A DNA stretch of 64,000 bases from Litsea cubeba (taxonomy: Eukaryota; Streptophyta; Magnoliopsida; Laurales; Lauraceae), in assembly GCA_012931725.1 (NCBI GenBank), contig CM022949.1, positions 3,817,934 through 3,881,933 on the forward strand, written 5' to 3'. Below the pieces are notes generated by a model that saw nothing but the letters and a program-made list of their open reading frames with translations, searched no databases and was not told the DNA's origin. Of this stretch, positions 46,732-59,087 are shown piece by piece. Position 1 is the first letter of the stretch. Each line of letters begins with the position of its first letter. The position numbers and the translations under genes were made by a program.

Positions 46732-49700
46732 CAGAAGGGCAATCGAGGAACTTAGAAAGGATCTGGTACTTCAGAAAAATGTATAGTTTACTGTTCTCAA
46801 TCAATGCATGCAGGGCCATGGTTAAGTGATCCAGTATATTGATCAGATGGATCCACTGTCGATGGGGGACGCCAAGAATTGGATGATTCACACCCTGGTT
46901 GCCTGCAAGTACTGTTGAGAAAGTAGTTTTGCAATCCTCAAGAAAAGAAGAACAGCCGACAGGTGAATAGGATCTTGAAACTGAGAAATTCTTGGACTTT
47001 CTTCCATCCACAATGAGGTCCACCATATCAACCATGTGGGTCACCAAAACATGGAACCCATGTACAGATTGACGCACCTCAGCACTCTTTACATTTATTG
47101 AGTACAAAGGACCGACACCTCTAAAGGATGAGTCTGTGCAACACCCTTGTGCGAACAAATAATGACATACCATGTGACAAGCGGCAGTTACTACCAAATC
47201 GGCACCGCTGCTGTAGAAAGAATTTGCACATCTGCACTTGTGTTAACTCATTGTCAGTGACGTAGCAAAAAGATTAGGATTCGAGTGTTTCTGAAGAAAT
47301 GCATGCAGCTAGCCTGAAACTAAAGTCTTGAAGACAATTCTTTCATACAACCCAAATACCCTTGCACGCAAAACCACTCTTGTTCAGATATCAAGAGATT
47401 TTTATGTTCAGAAATCAAGTGATTCTTATGAACAAAAAATTGCCTACAAGATGGCTAAATTTCTCCATCAAAATGAAGCCATGCAAAAGTTAAACCCACT
47501 CCAAACTGCATATCTAAAGGTAAGACCCACAATATCAACCACTTGGATCAATGAATCATGGGCCCACTAAGTCGAAATTCTCTTTTCAGTGGCAAATTCT
47601 ATGAAGGAAGAAATACACGGAAGCTGTATAGTATAAGAGCATACCATGTAAAATGCCCATAGAGGAAAGAGGAAAAACAACCTGCATAAGGGAACTCAAA
47701 AACCAAAAGTAGCGAATTTGCATGAAACTATATAAGCTACTCGATGAAACCACACAAACCCAAATTTGTAAGTTCTGGGGCATGCTAAATGAGGCCCATT
47801 GGCTGGGAGTGCCTGCCTTAATGAGTTCTTCCAAACTCAGATAACATCACCCCATCAATTCTTGATTATACTAATGAAAAAAAAAATTCTATCCAGCCAA
47901 CTCCTAGTGGGAAAAGGTTTAAACTCTTTCTTCTTTTTTGCTTTCCATTTTTCAAGAAGATGGAGGCATTTAGGGCCCACTTGCACTCATTTTTGAAAAT
48001 AAAAAACCACACTGGAAGATTGAAGCATTCAAAGATTGAAGGTTCATCCAGCGGAATGAAATCAAATGTAACCACTTCTTATTCACTTAAATTCATTATA
48101 AATAATTAAAACACATATGGCTTAAATTTAAAGGATATATGTCTCTTTTTCCAAAGTTTATTTCATAACTTTCAGGTTTTTGAGTCACATGATTCCACTC
48201 GAATTGAGAGAGTCCTAGTCACCCCTTGATTCTGAGCTTTAAAACCTTGGTCTCACATGTTTTAAGAAAACTTCCCTCAAGAGACAATTCTCTGATCTCC
48301 CTAACTACCCTTGCCACAGTCCAAGGGATATTAACATCAACCTCTTATCCAACCAAATTCATTTGTAGAATCTCCATCTACTCTTAAAAGGGCCCTCAAA
48401 TGCGTATTAAACATCTTCAAGGCTCCATGAATTGTTTATATTTCTGCCTCGTTGGAATCTCTCAGACCCACTGGCACTGACTACACTCATCATGCCAGCT
48501 TCCTCCAATTCCTGTCGAACTTGCCCCATCTGCATTTAACTTCCAATGCCAGAGGGCGTCATGAAACATCTCTGGATCATCATACCTTTGATCCTCACAC
48601 AACATCACCATGTTCCAATTCGCCTAGAAATCTGATACATTGAATTCATTAAACTAGGACCTCACCTGGAGCCATCATGCAAGATTAATCTTTATTATAT
48701 TAAGCACCTCCTCTACAATCAACTCCTTATATTCATAAAATCTTCCATTTCACTTTCCTTACCACTACACTGCGGTTGGAATAGCTTCCTACACAACAAT
48801 TTTCCCCTCTTAAGAAGAGTACCTTGACCCCGAGACTAACAACCTGCTGTGTATGTCACATACTATGATACCCCGATAGTCCAAAATAGGCAACATATCG
48901 CGTCCTATTGCGTCCGATACTTCACTTTTTATGAATCAAATCTGGGTCCGTGATGTATCCATGGCATGTCCCCGCTGTATCAATGCCAAACCTGGGCATC
49001 ATAGGTCATATACTGCAGGCAATGGCCCAAGCACTTTCTTCAGCCTTTGTCTCTGTGGTCCATCTCCAAATCCTGCTTTCTCAATGGTGACAAGTTTCAA
49101 TACAGAATTCAATCCAAAAGCAAACCCTCTCCTCCATTGTCCTCTGATCCAGATAATGTAGGCCCTCTCATGTACTTCAATTTTTATGAATCAAATCTGG
49201 GTCCGTGATGTATCCATGGCATGTCCCCGCTGTATCAATGCCAAACCTGGGCATCATAGGTCATATACTGCAGGCAATGGCCCGAGCACTTTCTTCAGCC
49301 TTTGTCTCTGTGGTGCATCTCCAAATCCTGCTTTCTCAATGGTGACAGGTTTCAATACAGAATTCAATCCAAAAGCAAACCCTCTCCTCCATTGTCCTCT
49401 GATCCAGATAATGTAGGCCCTCTCACGTACATTTCGGGTCAAATCCACCTACAGTAAGGCTTGCTTGCACCTATTGATATGGTCTCCAAGAAGCAAAGAA
49501 TCCAGAATTTCTCCAATCCCCAGAATTTTTTTTCACTTGGATAGTACTGGGTTGCAGATCTCTCAGTAACTTCTCTTTTCTCGTCTCGTCACCAATCCGT
49601 AACATTTCAGGAAGCCATTTGTTTTTCTTTTTTATTCCTGCTTAAAGAAATTAAGGCGTGTTTGGTTATATAAAACCCATTTCAGGGAAAGTAACTATTG

Positions 49701-52700
49701 TAGGAAATGGGATTTGTCTAGAAAAAATCCTGAAGGTAATGTTCTTCTGTTTGGCCATTTAAACAAGGAAAAATACATCTAAACTAGTTTGGCTGTCCCA
49801 TATGAAATATGCTTCATGGACACAAGAATGGAGAACCAAAATAATATATTCTCAGTGATTTTCCAAAACCATTGGACCCAAGATGTCTGTGAGAGGCCCT
49901 GATTCTGGAGTCGATAACACATTCAGGTTAGTCCATACCAGTTCAGATCAGAGCGACGCAAATTGAAACTAGCCCCGAGTCTTTCAAAGCTAATTTTTAG
50001 CACTCAGCAAAATCCTGAAAGCCATTAAACAATAGAACAGCAGAACCATAAATAACAATATTGACGCAAACTAATACTAAGAACTCTCATTGAATATCTT
50101 TTAGGCTGTTAGCCAATATTCAGCACATAGGATTCTCACTCCCTGACTTCTTTCCCAGAGTGAAAATCTCATTATAGTTAAGGGTGTGTCGAACCCTAAA
50201 TCAAGTAGCCATTTCAAATATGGAAGTCTAATAAACTTTCCTTGAAAATGTGATTACCCCTTATTCAAACACTCTAAAATCTCTAGTTGCTTGCCTTTTT
50301 CTGGTCACAAGCACCAATGCCCCTTCACCTTCTTGTCAAAATCATCTCAACAAACTTGTGAAAGGACAAAACTCCTCCAACACTGAACCCTCATCAGCTC
50401 CTCCCATATTGGAGTGTAAACCAAAGATACTAAGTCAAGAATCCTAACTAAAAGGGCCCAGCAAAATCCTACTAAAGTGCTTGGAGACAAATAAGCTTAA
50501 GAAACAGTAAGGGCATCACTGTAAACATCTACCGAGAACAGAGATTTCAAAAGTGGAGTAAAATCATTATATCAGAACTTCATAAAATCAAACATCCTTC
50601 TTTAATCATGAGCGCAGAGTGTTGCGTTTCTTGACATGGAACAAGATATCCCATAAAATCCAACTGACCCAAGATATCCCATTTAATGGAAATGTGTATG
50701 GTATCCATAGAGCATAAATGAAAAGGGTAGTATCACAATGCCAGGAACAATGTTAGTCCAAACTAGACACGTTGCGACTGGAATACTTGGTCAACTCAGC
50801 AGAGTTCTAAATGAGTTTCTGCACTAGTTCAAACTCATCTTTCATGAACTCAGAGTTACCTAGCCATAAACCAAACCAAACCAAACCATACTAAGCCTTA
50901 TCCCACTAGGTGGGGTCGGCTATATGGATTTGACGACGCCAATCAAATCTTTTTAGGGCCATGTCCTCCGTTAGATCTATGTAGGCAAGGTCATGTTTAA
51001 TAGTTTCTTTCCAACTTCTCTTGGGTCTCCCTCTCCCTCTCCTGGCAATCTCCATGCTTTCACACCTTTTAACAGGTGCCTCCGTTGGACGCCTTCTAAC
51101 ATGGCCGAACCATCTCAGTCGATTTTCTCTCATTTTATCTCCAATCGGTGCTATTCCTACTAGCCATGACTCAGAGTTACCTAGCCATGAAGAAATCAAA
51201 ACCTATTCAATCCATTCTAGTCATAAGTCTGCAGAAAATTATAGAAATAACTGACTACTGTCCACTAATAATGGGATTAAGTTGTATGTTCAAGAGTCTT
51301 GTACCAATTAATATATCCAAAGAACCCATTGTATTTATTTTTATTTTTATTTTTTTTTCCTTTTTGTAGTAGTAACGGTAAAGATTTTATAAAAATAACG
51401 CAACGGCTAACAACAAACACAACAGCACTCTGGGTGTGAGTCTTATACTAATAACCCCCTGGTTAGCAAAAACATCTTACAACCCATTGGTTGACCTAAG
51501 CACATGTAAAGTCTCCACCGATAGATTAGAAGCCAAAGCCTTTATCTCATTAAAGAAAAACCGAACCTTTAGAGGCTTGGCTCCATTGTGATTCACCTGC
51601 GATACTGCATTAAATGAGCCACTTTCCACAATCAAATAACACTGCGAAGAACAAGGAAAAATCCTCAAAGCCTCCAAGATAGCTAACAACAAACATAAAC
51701 AAAATCTCCCCCATCATTATGTAAAGACCCTCCAATGCCACCGGGACCTGTTTTTCTTCTAGCTGCATGCCATACCCAAGAAGCCACCCTCTTCTCCTTG
51801 GACAACCCACAAAGCATACAAGCCTCCCAGTTAGAAACAAAATCATTAATACCAATATAATTAAATTATTTCCTATAACAACCCCTAGAATAACCACTAA
51901 AAGAAGATCTTCAATGGAAGATGATTCACCCCTAAAGATCCTAATATTCCTCCCCTTCCAAGCCGACCAAAGAATTGCAAAAGGAAAAAACCTCAAAAGA
52001 AGAAAAACGCGCCCAACAAAAGCCAAGCGGATCGAGGAAGGCACCGTGCTAGACCAGACCCAGAAATGAAGTGACTCCAAAGATATATGAAAGAACCCAT
52101 TTGTATTTAACACAAATAAACTCTAAAGTTGAATCATAAAGATCATCAAACAACTCGCGGTGGCTAATGGAAATAGAATATACCATGATTTTATTTTTTT
52201 GAATGGTAATATAACATGATTTTATAACAATGGAAATAAGATACATCCATTCGTCTGTTGAAGCTATCCATGACAGTGGCTATTTCAGTAAAATACCACA
52301 GCAACTCAAATATTAGGTGTCACAAGAAACCAATCCTAGTTGTTATTAAGAAAGGGTTGGTACAGCAGTAAAAGACATACAGAGTAACAGAAGAGGTAAA
52401 ATGTACACACCAGCATGCTTTCAGATGTGGGTGTAAGAAAAGAGATCCTTGCCGAACTAGCACCTTCCAATCCAACTATATGCCCATTATACCAACGCCC
52501 ATCACTGTGACGAAATCTACACTTTGATCCAACGGAGTAACTTTTCATATCCAAGGGTTCTGCTTCCACTTTGGTAGGACCAAGAGGCTCCACCTCAACA
52601 TCCTCAAAAATAGATTCAGGTCCGTTCATTGAATCAATTTCTTGCAATAACCGTGAGCGTTTTAGGTGAAGAAGTCCTTCCTCTGCAGCCCTGATTGCCA

Positions 52701-55700
52701 GAATGAGCTCCTCATGGACCTTTGGAAGAAGAATCGTCAACATATACAAACTGGAATGATTGTCATAATCTACTATCATAAAAAGGCAGCCTAACAATGA
52801 CAAGTGCAATAGAAGCATAAGAAACAACTTATAAAATATGTTTTTCACTCCCATAAAATAACTTTCTCAAGAACATTTCATTATCCAAATGGAACATAAT
52901 GAGACTCATAAAAAGTATGAATAGTCATATATCATCATAACTTAAAACACATGAAATCAAGGTTACAATTACATGCATAATGATCAAAACAATAACACAG
53001 ATCTAACTTTGTACATGTAACAGATTATTAAGAAAATAACAAAAGAAAAGGGAAAAAAATGGCGAGGTAGCAAAATACCTAGGGACCTCCAAGCTAAGGT
53101 TAGCACTGTTGATTATAGGGTTGGAAGACTAGAAACCAAAACAATCTCAAAGGAGAAGAGTTTCCGAAATTTTATTGATGATAATTTCTCTCTAGAGAAT
53201 ACAATATGAGGCCTCATATAGGCATATTGGACATCTATGTCCAATATTGGATGTGTGCATCACTTTCTTTTCCGGCAATGTCGATGACACATTTGTGAAC
53301 AAAATCTACACTTCATTCCGAGGGAGTAACTTTTGATTTCCAAGGGTTTTGCCTCCGCTTTTGCATGATCAAGAGGACCCACATCAAACTTTACGTCATT
53401 AACATTCATATATTAATCGGCTACCTTCTGCATTAACTAATATTCTTCAATTTGTTATTTTCCACAAGATCTTCCCAATGATGATGCTTGCTAATTCCAT
53501 AATGCTAACCCGGAATAATAATCTGATGCAGTTCACAATGAACATTATTTGTAATTTGAAGAGGATACGTAATATATCACAGTTGGGAATGGTGGATTTA
53601 AAATTGAAAATTACATATTTCAAATGCTAACATGGCACAGATGTATTTGGTTTGTTTCTTTCGTGGTTGTAAGCTGGTTTTGGCTTTGCTCTTTGTTTCT
53701 CTTTTCGGTAGTAATAAAATTTACCATTATCAAAAAAATAAAAATAAAAAAGCATGGCACAGATGTATGTCACCTGAACCTTAAAAAATAATGGGCTTTG
53801 GTGCCATTAGGATAATGAAGAAAACTTTAATGATGGAGGGTCCATAGTCTCAGCTAGTTACTGATACTTTAATGATGGAGGATCTGTAGTCTCAGCTAGT
53901 GACTGAAGGGAGCACTCCTAAACAGATCCCCCTAACATAGAGGACATGATAAGCATAACAACATTTTGTATATGGGGAACTTACCATGTTAGGTTTGACC
54001 AGGCGGCCCAACTATATAAACATGCACAAAGTAGATTAGCTATTTACCCATTGGACAATGATAGTCATTCTATCAAAGATAATAAAGAAGGGAAGTAAGA
54101 AACAGTGAATGGTTCATAATCATCTTAAAATCATTTGACTAGAAACCTTCAATAGCCAATTTTTTTATATAGATGGTTGATCTATGGGATGACATCATCT
54201 GTTATTTTGAAAAATTCCCTTTTATGAAAAGGGTTATTGGGCTGTAACTACATGCCACTTGTGTTATATTTGTCTTTGTGGTCATGAATGAGGGTACTTG
54301 CATCAAAATAAATGTGATAGGGCATTTCTTAAAATCATGAATGAAAATTCCGTCATAATCCAGATTTTCTGAGCTCAATTTGGAGAATTTGGATCCTCTA
54401 TGGGCTGGTCAATTGGAGAATGGACCTGCCTTCGAGTTTTGATGCATATTCCGAATTCCGATGCTTGAGAAAAAAAAGTCTTTTTTGATGTTCACAATTA
54501 CATAATTGATCCTCTGGTTGCATGCCAAGCAAGCAAGAGTGAGATGGAATTCTATTCTTGTCACAAGCCCAAACTAACATTTTGGATATTGCATTGAATT
54601 TGGAAAAACCAGATTTTTTGGTGGAATTAACAAAAAATTATTGATATAGAGTAGAAAACTATGATAGTTTACAATAATGAAATTACTACAAAGACACTCC
54701 AACAAGATGGAGTGAGAAGGTACAGTTTGAAAGAATAACTAGTTCATCCCTTGTAAACCTTTACTTGGCCATCAGATCAGCCTCCCAATTGGCTTCCCTT
54801 GGAACTCATTTGAAGAGGCTAACAAGGACCTAATCTCATTACAAATAAAAAGCAAACCCCGTTAAATGCTTTTCATAGCTCATGTCTAGGCCGCCTAAGC
54901 AATAGAGTTCAATGAGTCTCCTTCCACAATGAGCTCCACCCCAAGTTCTTTTTAACACTTTAGGCTTACACCACTAAATTTTCAGCCCTAATCATGTCTT
55001 CAATACAAACAGGGCCTGAATAGGCTACAAGAATACTTCCTCTATCATCTTTAATCGTGTCCCTATTCCTGATGGGCCTGGATTTCCAATAGAGGACCCG
55101 TCCCATTTAATTTAAGTACATCTGTTGATGACAGACGCAAAGGCATGACAAGGGCACCAGGTTGGGCTTTGCTTTAATGGTCAGAAACCACTCTCTTTGC
55201 ATATCTCATGCTTGATACTTTTAAGGACTTGGCTCTACCAAGAGCCAACTTTTTTATCTTATTTGATACACTGCAATTATGGACCATTTCCCTTGAAGAA
55301 GCAATTGCTTTTCTCCTTCCAAACTCCCCATGAAATTGCATGTGTAACCATCCTCCACAGAACTTGGCCCCTCTCCTGAAAAGGGCCAGCAGATCAACCC
55401 TCCATAAGTAATGAAAAGAAATCCATCTGATGCACTTTCTAAGGTAGGCAACTATAATCTGGACTTTGATGACAAATTCACTGTGAAGAAATTATTTTAT
55501 CACTGATTCACACATTTATTAATTCACAACTCCAAAATGGTAGATCTCCCACCAACCAATTGAGTAATAGTTAAACAATCATCCCTAATGGTCTTGAGAG
55601 ACACTCCCAAGTATGAAGTCTTTTCTCAACCATCAGTATACCTAAAAGTATCTTCCAATGTTCTTCACTTTATACCCTACCTTTTAAATCAGTCATAAAT

Positions 55701-56894
55701 CAATCAGTTCTTGTGAGAGGGTATGATCTAAGGCTCGTCTAAGGACGAGTCACCAACCCACCCTACAGTACAAAATTTTCAGCATTTCTTACTCTATTTC
55801 AGATAGAAAGATGACCCCAAAAATGAGAATTCCACAACAAACAGAAAAATAAAAGATTATCAGTTCCGCAGAAGCGTTTTATGCTTCATGACATCTAATT
55901 GGAGGAGATGCAGAAAGCTACAGCTCATACTGATACATTTCTTCATCATGCTCATGACATCAGGACAGCCTCTGCTCTTATGGACAACCCTAATCTGCCA
56001 GGCACTTCTATTCCAATTAACAGGGCTCATTGGGAAGGCACCTCCTCCTCTCTTTATCCATGAATCACCAAGAAGAGTTTTCTTTTGTCTTTGTTATGTT
56101 TGTAGGTTTTAATGTTTTGTCCATGACTAGTGCTGCGTAAATTTGTCTCTTTCTGTTATGCAATGAATCTCATTTTATGCAACAACAACAACAACAACAA
56201 CAAAAAAAAGGGTTATCAGTTCTTGCCAAACCATCCAAGCCCAAGTTTAATTCTGAGAGCGTCCAAAGACATTTCAACAAAGAAACCGAACCAGCATCAT
56301 ATGCTGAAAGCCTGAAACAGGGTCCTCTCACCTCCATTCCACATAAACAACGAGGGATCAAATCCTGGCCGTAGTGCCGATGGTGAGGGTCTTGGGTGAG
56401 TGGGTTGCGTGTGGGTGTGAGTATTTACCACAGCAAAAGAAGAAGAAAAAAAGATACGGACCCTATATCTAGCGAAGTCTCTACAGAGAGAGATTTTCAA
56501 TGAGGTATTTTCTCAAACATACGGTGGACACCCTCGTACCATAAGAGAGAAGATAACCAAATGTTATAAAGATAGAAAAGTAACCCAAACCCATGTTCCT
56601 GACAGAAATATTCAGTGAGGCATTTTCTCAAACATCTGGTGAATGGAACTATCAAATAACAAATGAAGGAGAGATTTCAGTAAGAGTTCAAACAAGAGAA
56701 AAGCCAGTCAGAGAAGGATCAGAGAGAGAGAGAGAGATTTGGGGAAGAAGAAGAAATCTTACAGAGAGAAGCTCTGAATTGGTTGGATCGGAAAGAAGGG
56801 CTTCGTCTACGGCAGAGAGAGACTCCTTCTGCTCTTGTAATTGAAGCTCCAACTGCTGTTCGAGAGCCCTCTCTTCGTTGCTGTCGTCCGCCAT
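45423..56894 (-). CDS. CCCH zinc finger, Tudor-like and G-patch protein (ZGPAT-like), four exons
   Basis: Minus-strand exons are 56894-56763, 52719-52411, 47231-47171 and 46432-45423 (TAA); all junctions are GT-AG and join to 503 aa. Exon 1 starts MADDSNEERALEQQLELQLQ, an N-terminal coil. Exon 2 carries a Tudor-like segment (about 105-147: KCRFRHSDGRWYNGHIVGLE). The 61-nt exon 3 is the zinc finger, CKFFLQQRCRFGSNCRLSH (C-X7-C-X5-C-X3-H, residues 149-167). Exon 4 has a second SH3-like segment (SIWAVSGSCAGIWKGAELES), an acidic stretch, a G-patch at about 303-347 (MMANMGYREGMGLG), basic KKRSRGGKRKR and a C-terminal coil. It matches Arabidopsis At2g24830-type proteins by memory, about 500 aa. It is a nuclear RNA-binding or transcription-linked protein by family; the G-patch may activate a DEAH helicase. 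Introns 1 and 2 are large and hold LINE pieces. Confidence 0.93.
46653..46730. repeat. (AAT)n microsatellite
   Basis: Imperfect AAT/GAT repeats in the last intron of the CCCH gene; they give a false poly-Leu frame on the minus strand. Confidence 0.9.
48918..49428. repeat. 255-bp tandem duplication
   Basis: Two almost identical copies start near 48918 and 49173 (ATGAATCAAATCTGGGTCCG to GATAATGTAGGCCCTCTCA). Only about three or four substitutions are seen, so it is young. Each copy has open frames of about 76 aa (+) and 64 aa (-) that match no family I know. It lies inside intron 2 of the CCCH gene. Confidence 0.95.
50868..51168 (-). mobile_element. 5'-truncated RTE-type LINE fragment
   Basis: A 301-bp insertion is flanked by the perfect 20-bp duplication ACTCAGAGTTACCTAGCCAT (50848-50867, 51169-51188). 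On the minus strand it encodes the extreme C-terminus of an RTE-like reverse transcriptase (IGDKMRENRLRWFGHVRRRP, RGRGRPKRSWKETI, IHIADPT) and then a GGGATAAGGCTTAGTATGG tail with TTTGG repeats. It sits in an intron of the CCCH gene, same strand. Confidence 0.92.
51338..52089 (-). mobile_element. 5'-truncated L1 LINE fragment with RNase H
   Basis: It is bounded by AAAGAACCCATTTGTATTTA-like 19-20 bp duplications (51319-51337, 52090-52109; 1-bp indel). On the minus strand it reads from a zf-RVT-like tail (WSAWKGRNIRIFRGESSSIE) through an RNase H domain (TGPGGIGGSLHNDGG; LAILEALRIF; NEIKALASNLSVETLHVLRS) to an A-rich 3' tail near 51340-51360. Frameshifts and stops make it dead. Confidence 0.88.
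53283..53400 (-). pseudogene. Partial second copy of CCCH exon 2
   Basis: On the minus strand it translates as DVGPLDHAKAEAKPLEIKSY then SLGMKCRF, matching EVEPLGPTKVEAEPLDMKSY and SVGSKCRF of the real exon (about 52500-52610). The similar part is open for about 40 codons; similarity ends after KCRF, so the Tudor-like end is lost. It lies about 560 bp upstream of the true exon in intron 1. No matching acceptor and donor pair is evident. Confidence 0.75.
53647..53752 (+). mobile_element. 106-bp L1 3'-end insertion
   Basis: Flanked by the perfect 16-bp duplication CATGGCACAGATGTAT (53631-53646, 53753-53768). The insert is a T/G-rich L1-type 3' UTR ending GTAATAAAATTTACCATTA and an A-rich tail. 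Confidence 0.9.
54650..55460 (-). mobile_element. Decayed L1 LINE fragment (RNase H region)
   Basis: On the minus strand broken frames give SSIGNPGPSGIGT near 55100 and an FQGKPIG..LI-WPSKGLQG segment near 54780. These correspond to the DGSSxGNPGPAGIGG and NxxADxLAKxG parts of plant L1 RNase H. The upstream part to about 55460 is probably zf-RVT-linker sequence. It is older and more decayed than the 51338 copy; no target duplication was located. Confidence 0.6.
56180..56203. repeat. (CAA)n repeat
   Basis: Eight CAA units followed by an A run, possibly the tail of a LINE fragment occupying 55880-56180 on the plus strand. Confidence 0.7.
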
Positions 56895-56950
56895 CGCAAC
56901 GATTTTCGTTTCTCTCTGGCCCTGCCAACGTACAACCAAACACTTCTTCT

Positions 56951-56951
<1 letters not shown>

Positions 56952-56986
<35 letters not shown>
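56952..56986. repeat. 35-nt poly-T tract
   Basis: It lies about 60 bp upstream of the CCCH start codon; on that gene's strand it is a poly-A stretch in the leader or promoter. Confidence 0.95.
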
Positions 56987-56988
<2 letters not shown>

Positions 56989-59087
56989 AAGAGAAGCACT
57001 CTATATATTAGAGTTAAAATTGAGTCTCATCCTAGTGGGACCCACCTGTGATCAATCCCAACCCTCCATTTCGGAAAGTTTTTGACATAGGGCCAGGCTA
57101 GTAGAGCCCACTTAAGATGGTTTCCAGTCACTATGGGAGGATGAGAAGGACTCTTTTGTAAATAAGGGTCATGTAAAAACTCGACCCCATCGGATCATAT
57201 TGGCCTTTTTTTGATAAAATAGTTTTGAAGTACGTCTGTATTGCGTTCGAAGAAAATCGATTCCTGACGTACAGGCCGAAAGCCCATTCCTATGGATAAT
57301 GCTTTTTCACATGAACACAAAGATTTTGGTTTATTGTTCCGCTTTTTCTTATGAAAAATTTTCATATCAAATGTAGAATTGTTTTTTCACTATACAAGAG
57401 CAACTTTTTTTCATAGAAAATCAATTGGCCATTAAGATACAATTTCTGACCCGACCAGCCAATCCAACCCAAGATTTTGGTTGAAATATATTACCCGTTT
57501 GGACTGAGTACTATTGCAATATGACTCGATAACCTGACCCCAACCCAATCCAACCAAAAAAATTGAAATGCCAACCCAAACCCGACCTGTTAATTAGGGT
57601 TATTGGAGATTTTCAACACAATTAATGGATGGGTAATAGTTGGGTTTAGCACGTAAATTTCTCAATGATCTGACCCAACCAATGTGACCCCTACCCATGC
57701 TGGGCTAATAGTCACCCTATAGAGAATGATCCTTCCATTGGTTTGAATCATGATAAAAGTTGAACAAATTGTTGAACTTTTAAGGCCCTAAAAACCCATT
57801 TACATGTTTTCAACTGCCAATTTCCTTTGCTTTGATAGTTTGATTAGCTTTAAAACTTCTGTTAAACAGTTGATTCCCAGACCACCCTTGCATCAGGTGG
57901 GACCAACTTAACTCATCAAAATTTAAAACATATACCTAGTGTTTTATTCTTTAGAGGAGAAACTAGCAGCATTCTTTTAGTAACAGGCAAGGAATCCATA
58001 GATTTGATGATTATTCACTACCACTGGAACAATGATTCATCGTTGAAGATTTTTTATAGCAGAGGATTTCACGTTGATATTGGTGTGTATCGATGCATAT
58101 GGCTGAGAAAAATAGAGTTAGGTGTGCAAATCGACTTAAGTGGGGATTTTCAAATCTTATGGGGGTGGTCGGATCTGAAAATCCTAACAAATGATGATTT
58201 TCATTCGTCCAACTCCTCAAGAATTTACAATTACCAAACATGGATTTACCACAACTTTAGAGAAATCCAAAATCTTTTCCCTAAAGATTTGGTTGTCAAA
58301 CATGCCTTTAGCATTAGAAGGCTAGTGGCATGGAGAGCAATTAGGGGCCCCAATTGACTGAGAAGCATGCCTTGATAAGGTTTGCAATTTTGGCTAATGC
58401 TTTTTATATTGCAAGGTTAAAAGCATCGCCAACAAATGGCCAGAAACTGAGGCAATCAACAGGCAAGCTTGAATTGGTTCAGCAGAGATCTTGAACAGGT
58501 TTGACCAGGCATTTGAGCCTACTCACAATTTCAATCTTCCTAACTCAGGCCAGTGCCAGCCCCGGTGCCTATACATCAATTTCTCACAATAACTAGTAGT
58601 CTTGAAACTAAAAGGAGTAGACTTGCAGATCTACTACAAATGGGGCTAGAAAGAGGCAACAAATCATCAAATCTTAGCCGCCATTGAAGAATGCCAAGGT
58701 CATGCACTGCAGTAAGACCAATTTAGAGTTAACCATACAATCCTAACAATTGGATCAGTGACCTTCAAGCTGCAAAAACATCCACAGTGGTAAATATGTG
58801 ATGCACATGAATGCTTGTTAATTCACCACTGAAGACACAAGGACTACAAGGACTATTTGATCCACCATCTCCAGATACCCTGTATCGTAAATAACTATCT
58901 GGGGGTTCTAAGTGACTGTGTCAAAAGTGTTTTTCCCATACATGTGCAGATTAGCATGGTTTCTAGGCACCATGGTTCACCAGATGATTGATGACACATG
59001 GATTGTTTTTGCACTGTTTCTGCAACTGGAGGATGTCAAAATAGTTAGAATGGCATGAAGATTTCAGTACTCTCTTGTTTACTTGCT
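56987..59087. other. Intergenic region
   Basis: It holds the CCCH gene's promoter side and the PPR gene's 3' flank. 57440-57720 is rich in GACCCAACC-type phrases and may be an old hAT-like MITE. The 58004-58357 frame (117 aa) has no motif I recognise. Nothing else was supported. Confidence 0.5.

Noticed and set aside
46604..47197. 197-aa minus-strand frame
   Set aside because: It overlaps exon 3 of the CCCH gene in another frame, runs through an intron and ends in poly-Leu from the AAT microsatellite.
58004..58357. 117-aa frame as a possible gene
   Set aside because: No motif, no promoter context and ordinary length for chance in AT-rich DNA.
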